From positions 114,699-178,698 of the forward strand of contig NZ_BMGP01000007.1 of the NCBI RefSeq assembly GCF_014640255.1: 64,000 nucleotides of DNA, given 5' to 3'. The notes under the pieces were generated by a model. That model made no database searches. It saw nothing but the letters and a program-made list of their open reading frames with translations, and was not told the DNA's origin. This DNA is from Subtercola lobariae (GTDB lineage Bacteria; Actinomycetota; Actinomycetes; Actinomycetales; Microbacteriaceae). Shown piece by piece: positions 33,748 to 42,323 of this stretch. Every line of letters starts with the position of its first letter. The stretch's first letter is position 1. Position numbers and translations under genes: made by a program.

Positions 33748-34098
33748 CTACCGCTCGTCGAGGCGGGCTTTGCGACGCAGCAGAAAGCGGTCGAACAACT
33801 CGGGTGGCAGGCTTTGCCCGTCGCCCAGATGAATCGATCCCGTGGTGCTCTCGAGGCCGGCCGCGGTGACGTCGTCTGCCAATTCGGCGAGGCCGCCGAA
33901 GGGGTAGATTCCGATGTGCTTCTTGGTGTTCATTACCGCAACGAGCCCTTTGCCCTTGTAGAGCAGTGCGGGCATCCCGTAGCTCACGCCTTCAGTCGCT
34001 TCGGCAACCACGTCACGAGCGTGCGCGTAGAGCGCGGCAATGCGGCTTCGCTCGGGCTCGGGTTGCTCATTGATGTAGTCGGTCACCTCGTTCGCCAT
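33748..34098 (-). CDS. DUF1801 (YdhG/YdeI-like) family protein
   Basis: 116 residues: VTDYINEQPEPERSRIAALYAHARDVV, ATEGVSYGMPALLYKGKGLVAVMNTKKHIGIYPFGG and LPPELFDRFLLRRKARLDER match the DUF1801 fold, some members of which were described as iron chaperones in Bacillus. Biochemical role here is not evident. It ends convergent to the MmcQ gene. Confidence 0.88.
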   Translation of the reverse strand: MANEVTDYINEQPEPERSRIAALYAHARDVVAEATEGVSYGMPALLYKGKGLVAVMNTKKHIGIYPFGGLAELADDVTAAGLESTTGSIHLGDGQSLPPELFDRFLLRRKARLDER

Positions 34099-34122
34099 GA
34101 CTCGATTATGCGCCGCCGGGCC

Positions 34123-34962
34123 TCAGCGCGGGGAGTGAAACCGGCTCACGGTGACGGCGACCGTGACGGGCAGCACCTCGGGCATCGCCGTCGCAGCGCG
34201 TGCCTCGATGCTGCTGCGGTCGTTGTGAAAAGCGTTCGGGCCCATCATGATGACATCTGCCACGTCGCGGCGATCGAGATCGATCATGTACTCGAGTTCT
34301 GTGCTGCCGGCCAGTTCGAGCGGGGCCAGCGACTCGCGCAACCGTGCCTCTTTGTCGGAGCCGATGTTCAGCAGCGAAAAGCGTTCGCGAAGCTCCACCA
34401 GGTGTGATTCGAGCGGTGTGACCACCACGAGCGAACCGCCCGGCTCGAGAATTCGAACGATTTCGGCGGCGCCCCGGGGGCCGAAAACGCTCAGCACCAT
34501 GCTCGTGCTGCCGGATGCGATGGGTAACGTCGCCCGCACATCTGCCGTGACCGAGGCCAGCCGGTCGTGCGCGCGGGCAGCGACCCGCGCTGCGGCTTTC
34601 GACACGTCGATGCTCACCCCGTGGAGGCTTGGCGCGGCGTCGAGCACGCTCGCCGCGTAATACCCCGTACCGCCCGCGAGTTCGACGAGCCAGCCGGCGG
34701 CCGGAGCCAGGCCCGCGATGGCGTCGGCGATGGGTGCGTAGTGTGCGGCTGCGAGATGGGCGCCGCGCGCGGCCACCATCTCGGCACTGTCACCCCGAAA
34801 ATGCGGCCCGCCGCCGGTGGTGAGCGACGCATAGCCGTGACGCGAGATGTCGAAGGAGTGAGCATCCGCGCACCGAAGCGAACTGCCGACCCGGTCGAAC
34901 GGTTTGCCGCAGAGCGGGCAGGCGAGCACCTGCAGGGTGCGGCCGGTTAGAAGATCGGCCAC
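34123..34962 (-). CDS. 23S rRNA (guanine-N1)-methyltransferase, RlmA family
   Basis: 279 residues from the GTG at 34962. An N-terminal zinc site is visible as CPLCGKPFDRVGSSLRCADAHSFDISRHGY, followed by a SAM-binding domain with LVELAGGTGYYAASVLDA, LSVFGPRGAAEIVRILEPGGSLVVVTP. This is the RlmA(I)/(II) layout that methylates G745 or G748 of 23S rRNA. The GTG overlaps the previous gene by 16 bases; an ATG at 35025 would add an unlikely 21-residue leader. Last gene of the phosphatase-DUF3090-SCO1664 run. Confidence 0.87.
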   Translation of the reverse strand: MADLLTGRTLQVLACPLCGKPFDRVGSSLRCADAHSFDISRHGYASLTTGGGPHFRGDSAEMVAARGAHLAAAHYAPIADAIAGLAPAAGWLVELAGGTGYYAASVLDAAPSLHGVSIDVSKAAARVAARAHDRLASVTADVRATLPIASGSTSMVLSVFGPRGAAEIVRILEPGGSLVVVTPLESHLVELRERFSLLNIGSDKEARLRESLAPLELAGSTELEYMIDLDRRDVADVIMMGPNAFHNDRSSIEARAATAMPEVLPVTVAVTVSRFHSPR

Positions 34963-35864
34963 GGCACCGCCGGCATCTGGCCGCGCGGCGCGGGAAACCT
35001 CGCACGGCTGAGCAGACGTTCGCATCGCTTGGTCAGCGCCACGATCTCGTCGGTCGTGATCAGGTCGGCAAGGGTCGCCCCAAGCCTGCCATCGAGATCG
35101 GTTCGAACGCGCTCGACGCCCTCGAGCTCGTCTGTGGTGAGTTCGTCGCCCACGAAACCCCAAAGAACGGTTCGCAGTTTGTGTTCGCTGTGAAAGGTGA
35201 GGCCGTGGTCGATGCCGTGCCGGTGACCGTCGGGCAGCGGCAGAATGTGGCCCCCCTTGCGATCGGCATTGTTGACCACGATGTCGTACACGGTCATTCT
35301 GCGCAGCTGACCTGAGTCTTCGTGAATGAGGGCGACCGGATGATCGTGCTCGTCGGTACCGTCGAACACGTGTCGCCACCCCTCACTCGGCACCTCGTCG
35401 GCCGCCACCAGGTCGACCGGTTGCTGCTCGGTGTCGACCTCTTGCCAGAGCTGAAGCATGCCGAGGCCGGCCGGGCCCTCGCCGAGCCAGGTGCGGGGCA
35501 CGATGTTCCAGCCGAACGATTGCGAGACCAGATACGCCGCCACTTCGCGCTCGGCGAGGGTGCCGTCGGGAAAATCCCAGAGCGGGCGCTCGCCGGCGAT
35601 GGGCTTGTAGATGACGGCGGTGCCGTCGATGGTGCCCACGTAGGCCGCGTTCGATGCGGTGTCGATCTGGCCGATCAGCTCGATGTCGGTGCGCCCAGCG
35701 GCACGGTGGTAGCTGCCGCGCTCGCCGTTCGCCCCGCCGCCGGTGCCGGTGCCGGTGCCGGCTGCGCTCGCCGCAGAAGAGTCACCAGCGTCACCGCCTG
35801 CGCCGGCTGTGCTCGCCGCAGAAGAGTCGCCAGCGTCACGGCCCGCGCCGGCCGGGGTTGTCAC
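34947..35864 (-). CDS. SCO1664 family protein (PI3/4-kinase-like fold)
   Basis: 305 residues. The kinase-like core is visible: SNAAYVGTIDGTAVIYKPIAGERPLWDFPDGTLAEREVAAYLVSQ, MTVYDIVVNNADRKGGHILPLPDGHRHGIDHGLTFH with the NNADRKGG and DHG motifs. The GTG start overlaps the DUF3090 stop by four bases (GTGA). An N-terminal extension (about residues 2-45) carries a duplicated GDSSAAS unit, encoded by a direct repeat of about 39 bases. The family is restricted to Actinobacteria and sits beside mycothiol ligase in many genomes. Substrate unknown. Confidence 0.9.
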   Translation of the reverse strand: MTTPAGAGRDAGDSSAASTAGAGGDAGDSSAASAAGTGTGTGGGANGERGSYHRAAGRTDIELIGQIDTASNAAYVGTIDGTAVIYKPIAGERPLWDFPDGTLAEREVAAYLVSQSFGWNIVPRTWLGEGPAGLGMLQLWQEVDTEQQPVDLVAADEVPSEGWRHVFDGTDEHDHPVALIHEDSGQLRRMTVYDIVVNNADRKGGHILPLPDGHRHGIDHGLTFHSEHKLRTVLWGFVGDELTTDELEGVERVRTDLDGRLGATLADLITTDEIVALTKRCERLLSRARFPAPRGQMPAVPWPIF

Positions 35865-36415
35865 CGGATGTCGTCGGGCACGGCGCAGACATGCCCCTCG
35901 AGATCGATGGGTGCTCCGCACAGCGGGCAGAGGGGCCGGCCGGCACCCACGATCTCGCGGGTGCGCTTTGCGAACGCACGAGCCGTGCCGACGGGAGCAC
36001 GCACGAGCAGCATCTCTTCGGGCTCGTACTCGGCGGCGCCATCGAACCCGGGCTCCTCGTCGGTGTCGACGAACGGAAACGCCTCGATGACGATCTGGAG
36101 GGTCGACGGATCCCACCCCAAACTCATGGTGCCCGTTCGAAACTGCTCGTCGACCGGCTCGAGGGGATCGTTGTCGACCAGCTCAACCGGCGTCAACTCC
36201 GGAATGCTGAAGGGGTTGCCCTCGGCGGCCATCAGTTCGTCGAGAATCTCATCGATCTTCTCGGCGAGCAACGCCGACTGCTCTTTTTCGAGGGCCACGC
36301 TCACGAGCTGAGCACCGTTTCGAACCTGCAAGTAGAACGTGCGGGAACCAGGCTCGCCAATGGTGCCGACAACAACGCGGTCGGGCCACGCGAACTCATG
36401 AACGATGGTGGGCAT
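35861..36415 (-). CDS. DUF3090 family protein
   Basis: 184 residues: FAWPDRVVVGTIGEPGSRTFYLQVRNG at the start and a C-terminal zinc-ribbon-like CPLCGAPIDLEGHVC. A conserved partner of the SCO1664 protein; overlaps it by four bases and follows the phosphatase by nine. Biochemical function is not known. Confidence 0.93.
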   Translation of the reverse strand: MPTIVHEFAWPDRVVVGTIGEPGSRTFYLQVRNGAQLVSVALEKEQSALLAEKIDEILDELMAAEGNPFSIPELTPVELVDNDPLEPVDEQFRTGTMSLGWDPSTLQIVIEAFPFVDTDEEPGFDGAAEYEPEEMLLVRAPVGTARAFAKRTREIVGAGRPLCPLCGAPIDLEGHVCAVPDDIR

Positions 36416-36424
36416 AAGAATATT

Positions 36425-37270
36425 TTAGGCGCGTGCCGAGTCGGTCGGCGCTGTGTCGGCAGATGCGACGTCGGTGGGCTCCGTCTCGGCAGGCGCATGG
36501 TCGGCAGGCCCATGGTCGGCGGGCCCATGGTCGGTGGGCCCATGGTCGTCGGCCCCACTGTCGGCGGGCCCACTGTCGTCAGGCTCCGGATGCCCGGCTC
36601 CGCCCCCGACATCCGCAGCCGTCTCTGCGCTCGGTGCTCGCAGCCACGAGAGGTCGCCCGAATCGGTGTTCGTGGCGATGACCTCGGGGCGACTGGCTCC
36701 GTAACGCACGATCGAGATGGATGCCGGGCCGACGTTGATGCGCTGAAACAGGTCGAGGTGCATTCCCAGCGCATCGGCCACAATCGACTTGATGATGTCG
36801 CCGTGACTCACCGCAGCCCACACCGCCGTCGGCCCATGCTCGGCCTCGACCTGAGCGTCGAACCGTCGAATGGCTGACACCGCGCGGGCTTGCATCGCGG
36901 CCAGCGACTCCCCGCCAGGGAAGACGGCGGCCGAAGGCTGGCCCTGAACCACTGACCACAGCTTCTCTTTCGAGAGTTCGCTGAGCTTTCTGCCCTGCCA
37001 TTCGCCGTAGTCGCACTCGGTGATGCCCTTCTCGATGGGCGTCGCGGGCGCACCGCTCTGCAGATCGAGAATGAAACGCGAGGTCTGCCTGCACCGCTCG
37101 AGCGGGCTCGACACCACGGCGACCAGCGGCACAACAGCAAGGCGTTCGGCCGTGCGTTGAGCCTGCTTGCGCCCTGTCTCGTCGAGCCTGATGCCGGCCG
37201 TGCGGCCGGCGAGAACTCCACTCGCGTTCGCGGTGGTGCGGCCATGCCGCACCAGAATTACTGTGGCCAT
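36425..37270 (-). CDS. histidine phosphatase, MSMEG_4193 family
   Basis: 281 residues. The phosphatase core has the RHG motif (VILVRHGRTTANASG), the second Arg in SSPLERCRQTS, the Glu in TECDYGEWQGR and the His in AAVSHGDIIKSIV. The first 225 residues are a complete domain. The remaining 55 are a Pro/Ala/Asp/His-rich tail of repeated GPADH units. First gene of the four-gene operon. MSMEG_4193-type phosphatases occur with SCO1664 and DUF3090 across Actinobacteria; the phosphorylated substrate is unknown. Confidence 0.92.
   Translation of the reverse strand: MATVILVRHGRTTANASGVLAGRTAGIRLDETGRKQAQRTAERLAVVPLVAVVSSPLERCRQTSRFILDLQSGAPATPIEKGITECDYGEWQGRKLSELSKEKLWSVVQGQPSAAVFPGGESLAAMQARAVSAIRRFDAQVEAEHGPTAVWAAVSHGDIIKSIVADALGMHLDLFQRINVGPASISIVRYGASRPEVIATNTDSGDLSWLRAPSAETAADVGGGAGHPEPDDSGPADSGADDHGPTDHGPADHGPADHAPAETEPTDVASADTAPTDSARA
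36497..36585. repeat. 15-base coding tandem repeats in the phosphatase tail
   Basis: Six or seven imperfect units of the CCCATGGTCGGCGGG type encode the (D/S)xGPA tail of the phosphatase on the minus strand. Units are in frame multiples of five codons. Confidence 0.85.
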
Positions 37271-37381
37271 GCCTCGAGCCTAGGCGCGTCGACGGGTGCT
37301 CGGTTCAGCGGCGGCCTCGCGCGGGGTGCTTCTGCCGAGGCATCCGTCGCCCGGGCCCAAATTCTTTGCGTTCGCTGTATA

Positions 37382-37420
37382 TCGTTGACTATCGTTCGCG
37401 GGTGTCGTTGACTATCGTTC
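37382..37420. promoter_or_regulatory. 16-base direct repeat upstream of padR gene
   Basis: TCGTTGACTATCGTTC occurs perfectly at 37382-37397 and again at 37405-37420, 23 bases apart. Each copy contains TTGACT, a -35-like hexamer. It lies 34 bases before the PadR start and probably holds its promoter and an autoregulatory operator. Confidence 0.6.
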
Positions 37421-37453
37421 ACGAGGTACAACACACGCAAATGGGAGGTCATC

Positions 37454-38035
37454 ATGAGCGATTCATATTCCTCAGGCGGATTCGGCAGAGGCAACCACAC
37501 CGACGGAATTTGGCAGGCGGTGGAGCAATTGCGCTCGACGCTGGGAGCGAATTTCGGCTCGAACTTCGGCGCCAATTTCGGCAAACGAGAAGGCACTCGC
37601 GTCGGTAAGGGTGACGTACCCGCCGCCGTGCTTGCACTGCTCGCGGAGCAGCCGATGCACGGCTACCAGATCATCCGCGAGATCGAAGAGCGAAGCGGCG
37701 GCACCTGGAAGCCGAGCGCCGGATCGGTCTACCCGACCCTGCAACTGCTTGCCGACGAAGGGCTCATCGAGGCCTCGGAGTCGAACGGACGTAAGACCTA
37801 CGCGCTGACCGAAGCCGGTCGCGAGCGCGTGGCCGAGACTGAGGGCGCTGCGCCGTGGGACTCTGCCGAATCGCCGGAAGGTTCGCGATTCAGCGGGCTG
37901 CCGAAGGCCGGCATTGAACTCGCCCAAGCGACCGCTCGTGTGGGTCGCTCTGGCTCACCGGAGCAGGTTCAAGAAGCCATCACGGTGCTCGACGACGCTC
38001 GTCGCCGAATCTACTTGATTCTCGCCCAGGACTGA
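37454..38035 (+). CDS. PadR family transcriptional regulator
   Basis: 193 residues. A Gly/Asn/Phe-rich N-terminus with a triplicated ANFGSNFGANFG stretch precedes the winged helix (VPAAVLALLAEQPMHGYQIIREIEERSGGTWKPSAGSVYPTLQLLADEGLIEASES). The C-terminal helix (VQEAITVLDDARRRIYLILAQD) dimerises. GGGAGG upstream. The AarF-type gene begins five bases after its stop. Confidence 0.93.
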   Translation: MSDSYSSGGFGRGNHTDGIWQAVEQLRSTLGANFGSNFGANFGKREGTRVGKGDVPAAVLALLAEQPMHGYQIIREIEERSGGTWKPSAGSVYPTLQLLADEGLIEASESNGRKTYALTEAGRERVAETEGAAPWDSAESPEGSRFSGLPKAGIELAQATARVGRSGSPEQVQEAITVLDDARRRIYLILAQD

Positions 38036-38040
38036 CGGGG

Positions 38041-39765
38041 GTGCCGTCGCCCGAACAGGGTCAGGTGAAAGGTCAGTCGGGGTCGGCGCCGAGTACGCGA
38101 GCAGTTCGCGCCCGGCGCCGCCGCATTCTGCGGTTCGCCGGCTGGAACCTCGCCGTTACGTGGTGGTACGAGCTCTTGCTGCCGCGAATCGGCTTGGCGA
38201 GGCTCGCCGAACGGTCGCGTGCGAAGCGCATGACACGCTTTGCGAAGCGTTTTCACGTGCTCGCCGTCGACCTCGGTGGGCTGATGATCAAAGTCGGGCA
38301 GTTCATGTCGTCGCGGCTCGACGTGCTGCCGCCCGAGATCACCAGCGAACTCGAAGGGCTGCAAGACGAGGTTCCGCCCGTTGCCTTCGAGGCGATTCGT
38401 GCCCTGGCCGAGCACGAACTCGGTGTGCAACTCGAGCGCGCATTCGCGTTCGTCGACGAGGTGCCGGTGGCCGCAGCATCCCTTGGCCAAGCCCACCGGG
38501 CCAAGCTCGCACCGCTCGATGCGGCTGACACCGGGCTCGACGGCGTTGTGCTGAAGGTGCAGCGGCCCGGAATCGAGGCCATCATCGAGGTCGACCTCGC
38601 AGCCCTGCGCCGGGTCGGCGGGTGGCTCAGCCACGTGCGGCTGGTCTCTGACCGCGTCGACATGCCCGCCCTCGTCGAAGAGTTCGCTCAGACGAGCCTC
38701 GAAGAGGTCGACTACCTGCATGAGGCCGCGAGTTCAGAACGGTTCGCCGCCGATTTTGCTGACGACGCGCGGGTGAACGTGCCGGCCGTGGTCTGGGAGC
38801 GAACGACCCGCCGCGTGCTCACGCTCGAAGATGTGACCGCCATCAAGATCAGCGACCGCGAAGGCCTGCTGGCGGCCGGCATCAACCCGGCAGAGGTCGC
38901 CCCGGTGTTCGCGGCGGTCATGTTCGACCAGCTCTTCACGAACGGCTTCTTTCACGCTGACCCGCACCCGGGCAACATTTTCGTCACCCCGCTCGCCGAG
39001 CCGGTCGATGGGCGTGCGTGGAAGCTCACGTTCATCGACTTCGGCATGATGGGCCAGGTTCCGGCGAACACGCGAACGGGCCTTCGTAAACTGCTGATCG
39101 CGGCCGCCTCGCGTGATGGCAAGGGCCTCGTCGATGCCATTCGCGACGTGGGCGTGCTGCTGCCTTCGGCCGATACCACCCAGCTCGAGCAAGCCATGAC
39201 GCAGCTGTTCGCTCGTTTCGGCGGCATGGGTTTCGCCGAGCTTCGCGATGTCGACCCGCGCGAGTTTCGCGAGTTCGGTCAGCAGTTCGGCGATGTGGTG
39301 AGGTCGTTGCCGGTTCAGCTGCCCGAGAACTTCTTGCTGATCATCCGGGCGATGTCGCTCACCTCGGGCGTGTGCACCGCACTCGACCCGGCGTTCAACC
39401 TGTGGGATTCGGTGGAGCCCTACGCCGCGCAACTCGTGCGTGACGAGGGCGGCAACGTGGTGCAAGACCTCGCCCGGCAGGCCCTCGCGACGGCCGGAGT
39501 CATGGTGCGGCTGCCGAATCGGCTCGACTCGCTCATCACTCGGGTGGAGAACGGCACGGTGGCGGTTGCGGCGCCGACCCTCGAGCGCAGGCTGGCGCGG
39601 CTCGAGCGCACGGCGCGCCGGCTCATCTCGGCGCTGTTGTTCGGCGCGCTGATCATCGCCGGAGCAATCGTTCACGCGAACGACGTGGTCTTCGGCACGG
39701 TGCTGATGGTCGCCTCGGTTCTTCCGCTGCTGCAGGCGCTGCTCGCGGGTCGCCGCGGTCGCTGA
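38041..39765 (+). CDS. AarF/UbiB (ABC1) family kinase-like protein
   Basis: 574 residues. ABC1 core with KxGQ motif (LGGLMIKVGQFMSSRLDVLP), the Ala-rich nucleotide loop AAASLGQAHRAKL, VVLKVQRPGI, the HADPHPGN catalytic motif and the DFG-type FIDFGMMG. Two hydrophobic helices at the C-terminus (about 525-565) anchor it in the membrane. UbiB/ADCK proteins support isoprenoid quinone metabolism through ATPase activity. GTG start. Coupled to the PadR gene, an unusual partner. Confidence 0.93.
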   Translation: MPSPEQGQVKGQSGSAPSTRAVRARRRRILRFAGWNLAVTWWYELLLPRIGLARLAERSRAKRMTRFAKRFHVLAVDLGGLMIKVGQFMSSRLDVLPPEITSELEGLQDEVPPVAFEAIRALAEHELGVQLERAFAFVDEVPVAAASLGQAHRAKLAPLDAADTGLDGVVLKVQRPGIEAIIEVDLAALRRVGGWLSHVRLVSDRVDMPALVEEFAQTSLEEVDYLHEAASSERFAADFADDARVNVPAVVWERTTRRVLTLEDVTAIKISDREGLLAAGINPAEVAPVFAAVMFDQLFTNGFFHADPHPGNIFVTPLAEPVDGRAWKLTFIDFGMMGQVPANTRTGLRKLLIAAASRDGKGLVDAIRDVGVLLPSADTTQLEQAMTQLFARFGGMGFAELRDVDPREFREFGQQFGDVVRSLPVQLPENFLLIIRAMSLTSGVCTALDPAFNLWDSVEPYAAQLVRDEGGNVVQDLARQALATAGVMVRLPNRLDSLITRVENGTVAVAAPTLERRLARLERTARRLISALLFGALIIAGAIVHANDVVFGTVLMVASVLPLLQALLAGRRGR

Positions 39766-39856
39766 GGGCTGCATGGCTCGGTGCGAGCTTTTCGGCCGGC
39801 CGACCACCGCGCGCATCCCCGGCACTTGAACTCCGCTGCCGGATGCCCGGCAGGCG

Positions 39857-41164
39857 CTACTCGGGCCGGCTGACCACCTCGAGCTTGCGTTCGAGGTCTG
39901 CCCGTTCGACGTCATTGCCGCACAGGTCGATCGCGTTCCGAAACGCGGCGCGAGCCTCATCGCGTCGCCCCAGTCTGCTCAGCAGTTCGCCGCGAATCGC
40001 GGGCAGCATTTGCGAGCCGGCCAACGCGCCGCTCGCGGCGATCGCTTCGACCAGTACGAGGCCGTCTGCCGGGCCGCTTGCCATTGCGACAGCCACTGCG
40101 CGGGCGAGTTCGACGACGGGAGACGGGGTCAGCGTGCACAGGGCCTCGTAGAGCACGACAATGCGCGGCCAATCCGTTTCGGCCACCGAGCGGGCGACGG
40201 CATGGCACTCGGCTATCGACGCTTGCAGCGAGTACGCGCCGAGGCCACGTTGGGCGCCGGCCGCTGTTGCGTGGGCGAGCGCCGCGCGCCCACGGCGAAT
40301 CGCCGACTGATCCCAGAGGCGCCGGTCTTGGTGCTCGAGCAGTACGGGCACGTTGTGCGCATCGAGTCTGGCCGGGAAACGGGCCGCGGTGAGCTCCATG
40401 AGCGCTACTAGCCCGAAGACCTCGGGTTCTGGCTCGAGCCTCGAGAGTATGCGGGCCAGTCTGAGGGCTTCGCTCGCCAGGTCTCGGCGCATCCACTCGT
40501 CGCCGGTCGATGCGTAGGAGCCTTCGGTGAAGATGAGGTAGACGACCTGCAGCACAGAGCCGAGTCGTTCGGCGAGCTCCTGCCCTTCTGGCACCGCGAA
40601 CCGCACTTCGGCGGCGGCGAGAGCCTTTTTCGCGCGCGTGATTCGGGCCTGAATCGTGGGCACCGGTACGAAGAAGGCCTTGGCGATCTGGTCAGTGGTG
40701 AGTCCGCCGACGACCTTCAGCGTGAGGGCGATTCGTGACTCTCTAGAGAGAACGGGGTGGCACGAGATGAACATCAGCGCCAGCACGTCGTCGTCGATGG
40801 CATCGGGGTTGAACAGGGCATCCACCCCCGGTAGCGCGTCGTCGAGATCACGAGCGAGCAGGCTGTACCGCTCATCGCGGGCGGCTCGCCGCCGGAATGC
40901 GTCGATGGCACGGCGGCGACCCGCCGTGAGCAGCCAGCCCGTGGGTTCGGCCGGCAGACCGTTGACCGACCACGAGACGAGAGCCTCAGCGAGCGCCTCC
41001 TGGGCGAGGTCTTCGGCCAGCGAGAAGTCACCGGTGTAGCGCGTCAGGGCGCCGACGATGCGGGCGGAGTCGATGCGCCAGACCGCTTCGACCGCTCGCC
41101 GGGCCTCTGATGTGCTCAGAGCTGCCCGGTCTGTTCGCGCCAGACGCGCTCTTTCTTGATCCAC
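39857..41164 (-). CDS. ECF sigma factor, SigJ/ECF42-like with C-terminal TPR-like domain
   Basis: About 435 residues. Region 2 (ALTRYTGDFSLAEDLAQEALAEALVSW, GWLLTAGRRRAIDAFRRR) and region 4 (SRIALTLKVVGGLTTDQIAKAFFVPVPTIQARITRAKKAL) are followed by a 200-residue helical extension (DUF6596 type). ECF42 factors lack an anti-sigma and are encoded next to YCII/DGPF proteins, as here. The start is uncertain: GTG at 41164 overlaps the YCII gene by 49 bases; a CTG at 41119 would give a 4-base CTGA overlap and the family-typical N-terminus. Confidence 0.9.
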   Translation of the reverse strand: MDQERARLARTDRAALSTSEARRAVEAVWRIDSARIVGALTRYTGDFSLAEDLAQEALAEALVSWSVNGLPAEPTGWLLTAGRRRAIDAFRRRAARDERYSLLARDLDDALPGVDALFNPDAIDDDVLALMFISCHPVLSRESRIALTLKVVGGLTTDQIAKAFFVPVPTIQARITRAKKALAAAEVRFAVPEGQELAERLGSVLQVVYLIFTEGSYASTGDEWMRRDLASEALRLARILSRLEPEPEVFGLVALMELTAARFPARLDAHNVPVLLEHQDRRLWDQSAIRRGRAALAHATAAGAQRGLGAYSLQASIAECHAVARSVAETDWPRIVVLYEALCTLTPSPVVELARAVAVAMASGPADGLVLVEAIAASGALAGSQMLPAIRGELLSRLGRRDEARAAFRNAIDLCGNDVERADLERKLEVVSRPE

Positions 41165-41535
41165 TCGTTGTCTTGCGGAAATTCGTCGATCGACGGCACT
41201 CGGCGAATCTCGGTCTTGCTCCCCGCCGTCATCGGTGCGCGCTTCGCCCACTCGACGGCCTCCTGTATGGAGGAGACGTCGAGAATGTAATAGCCGTTGA
41301 ACAGCTCTTTCGTCTCACCGTACGGCCCGTCGGTGACGACGGGCGTCTCGCCCGTGAAGTCGACGACGACTCCGTTGTTGGCGTCGTCGAGACCTTCGGC
41401 GGCCAAAAGAACCCCGGCTTGAATCAGTTCGTCGTTGAATGCGCCCATCGCGTCGAGAATCTCGCTGAAGTCGACTTTCGCGAAATTTGCGAACGACTCG
41501 TCGGTCGCTCGCATGATCAGCATGTACTTAGCCAT
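41116..41535 (-). CDS. YCII-related (DGPF domain) protein
   Basis: 139 residues: MAKYMLIMRATDESFANF, the DGPYGETKELFNGYYILD block that names the domain, and DVSSIQEAVEWAKRAP. GGGAG precedes the ATG. It sits directly upstream of, and overlapping, the ECF42-like sigma factor gene, the standard arrangement for which DGPF proteins are thought to be the regulon members or sensors. Confidence 0.93.
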   Translation of the reverse strand: MAKYMLIMRATDESFANFAKVDFSEILDAMGAFNDELIQAGVLLAAEGLDDANNGVVVDFTGETPVVTDGPYGETKELFNGYYILDVSSIQEAVEWAKRAPMTAGSKTEIRRVPSIDEFPQDNEWIKKERVWREQTGQL

Positions 41536-41554
41536 CGTTACTCCCAGGTTCAGA

Positions 41555-41595
41555 AAGGTCGCTGTTCGACCTTCTCACCCTGAGGTCGAACAGCG
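41555..41595. promoter_or_regulatory. overlapping inverted repeats upstream of the YCII/sigma operon
   Basis: CGCTGTTCGACCT (41560-41572) is perfectly inverted at 41583-41595 (AGGTCGAACAGCG, ten-base loop). A second dyad, AAGGTCG/CGACCTT, uses 41555-41561 and 41567-41573, so the two foldings exclude each other. May be a sigma/regulator site or a leader switch. Confidence 0.5.
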
Positions 41596-41730
41596 CGAGG
41601 CCGAATCGACATGCGGCGCACTTTTTCTCGAAAACTCATGCGCGGGTTCGTCAGCGTCGGCTCGGAATCGCTTGATCTCAGAACCGCCGGGGGTCGGGAT
41701 GCTCGACGTCGCTCGGAGTCGGGGGAGTGG

Positions 41731-42309
41731 TCAGCCCAGCTGGGCGACCGCCGAACGCAGGCGATCGAGCGCGTCTCGGAGGAGAGCTGCGAGATCGGCC
41801 GTACCGTCGGGGCCGTCGGCGATCCATTCGGCGAACGCGCCCTTGAAGGCCAGCACGCCGAGCTCGGCAGCGGTCGAGGCGACCTGGTCGGTGACTCCGC
41901 GACTGCGGAGGGCGTCGGCCATGGCGAGCGCCATTCCCACCTGCTTGAGGGCGGCCCGCTCTTGCAGTTCGCTGCTCGTGGCGATGACGGCCTCGAGGCG
42001 AGGGGCTAGTTCGCGGTTGAACGGTGTCATAGCGGATGCCGCGTTCGCCAGGCCCGCTGCCACCGCCGCCAGCGGGCTTGCGTCTGCCGGCGCGCTGGAG
42101 ATTCCCTCGGCAAAAAGCCGTGAGAGGGTCTCTTGGCCGGCCGCGAGCACTTCACGCTTGTCGCTGAAGTGCCGAAAGAAGGTGCTCTTTGTGAGCCCGG
42201 CCCGCTCTGCGATTTGGGCGACCGTGGTGTCGTCGTAGCCCTGATCGGTGAAGAGTTCGAGGGCAGCGGCAACGAAGCGCTCGCGCGCGTCGGGTTCCCA
42301 TCGAGACAT
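41731..42309 (-). CDS. TetR family regulator
   Basis: 192 residues. HTH: TTVAQIAERAGLTKSTFFRHFSDKREVLAAGQ; the ligand domain is helical. It is divergent from the NAD(P)-binding SDR gene, with an 82-base spacer holding GATGCGAC/GTCGCATC arms. The 195 bases on its other side, up to the YCII gene, show only the inverted repeats listed separately. Confidence 0.92.
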   Translation of the reverse strand: MSRWEPDARERFVAAALELFTDQGYDDTTVAQIAERAGLTKSTFFRHFSDKREVLAAGQETLSRLFAEGISSAPADASPLAAVAAGLANAASAMTPFNRELAPRLEAVIATSSELQERAALKQVGMALAMADALRSRGVTDQVASTAAELGVLAFKGAFAEWIADGPDGTADLAALLRDALDRLRSAVAQLG

Positions 42310-42323
42310 GAGTCAATCATATC

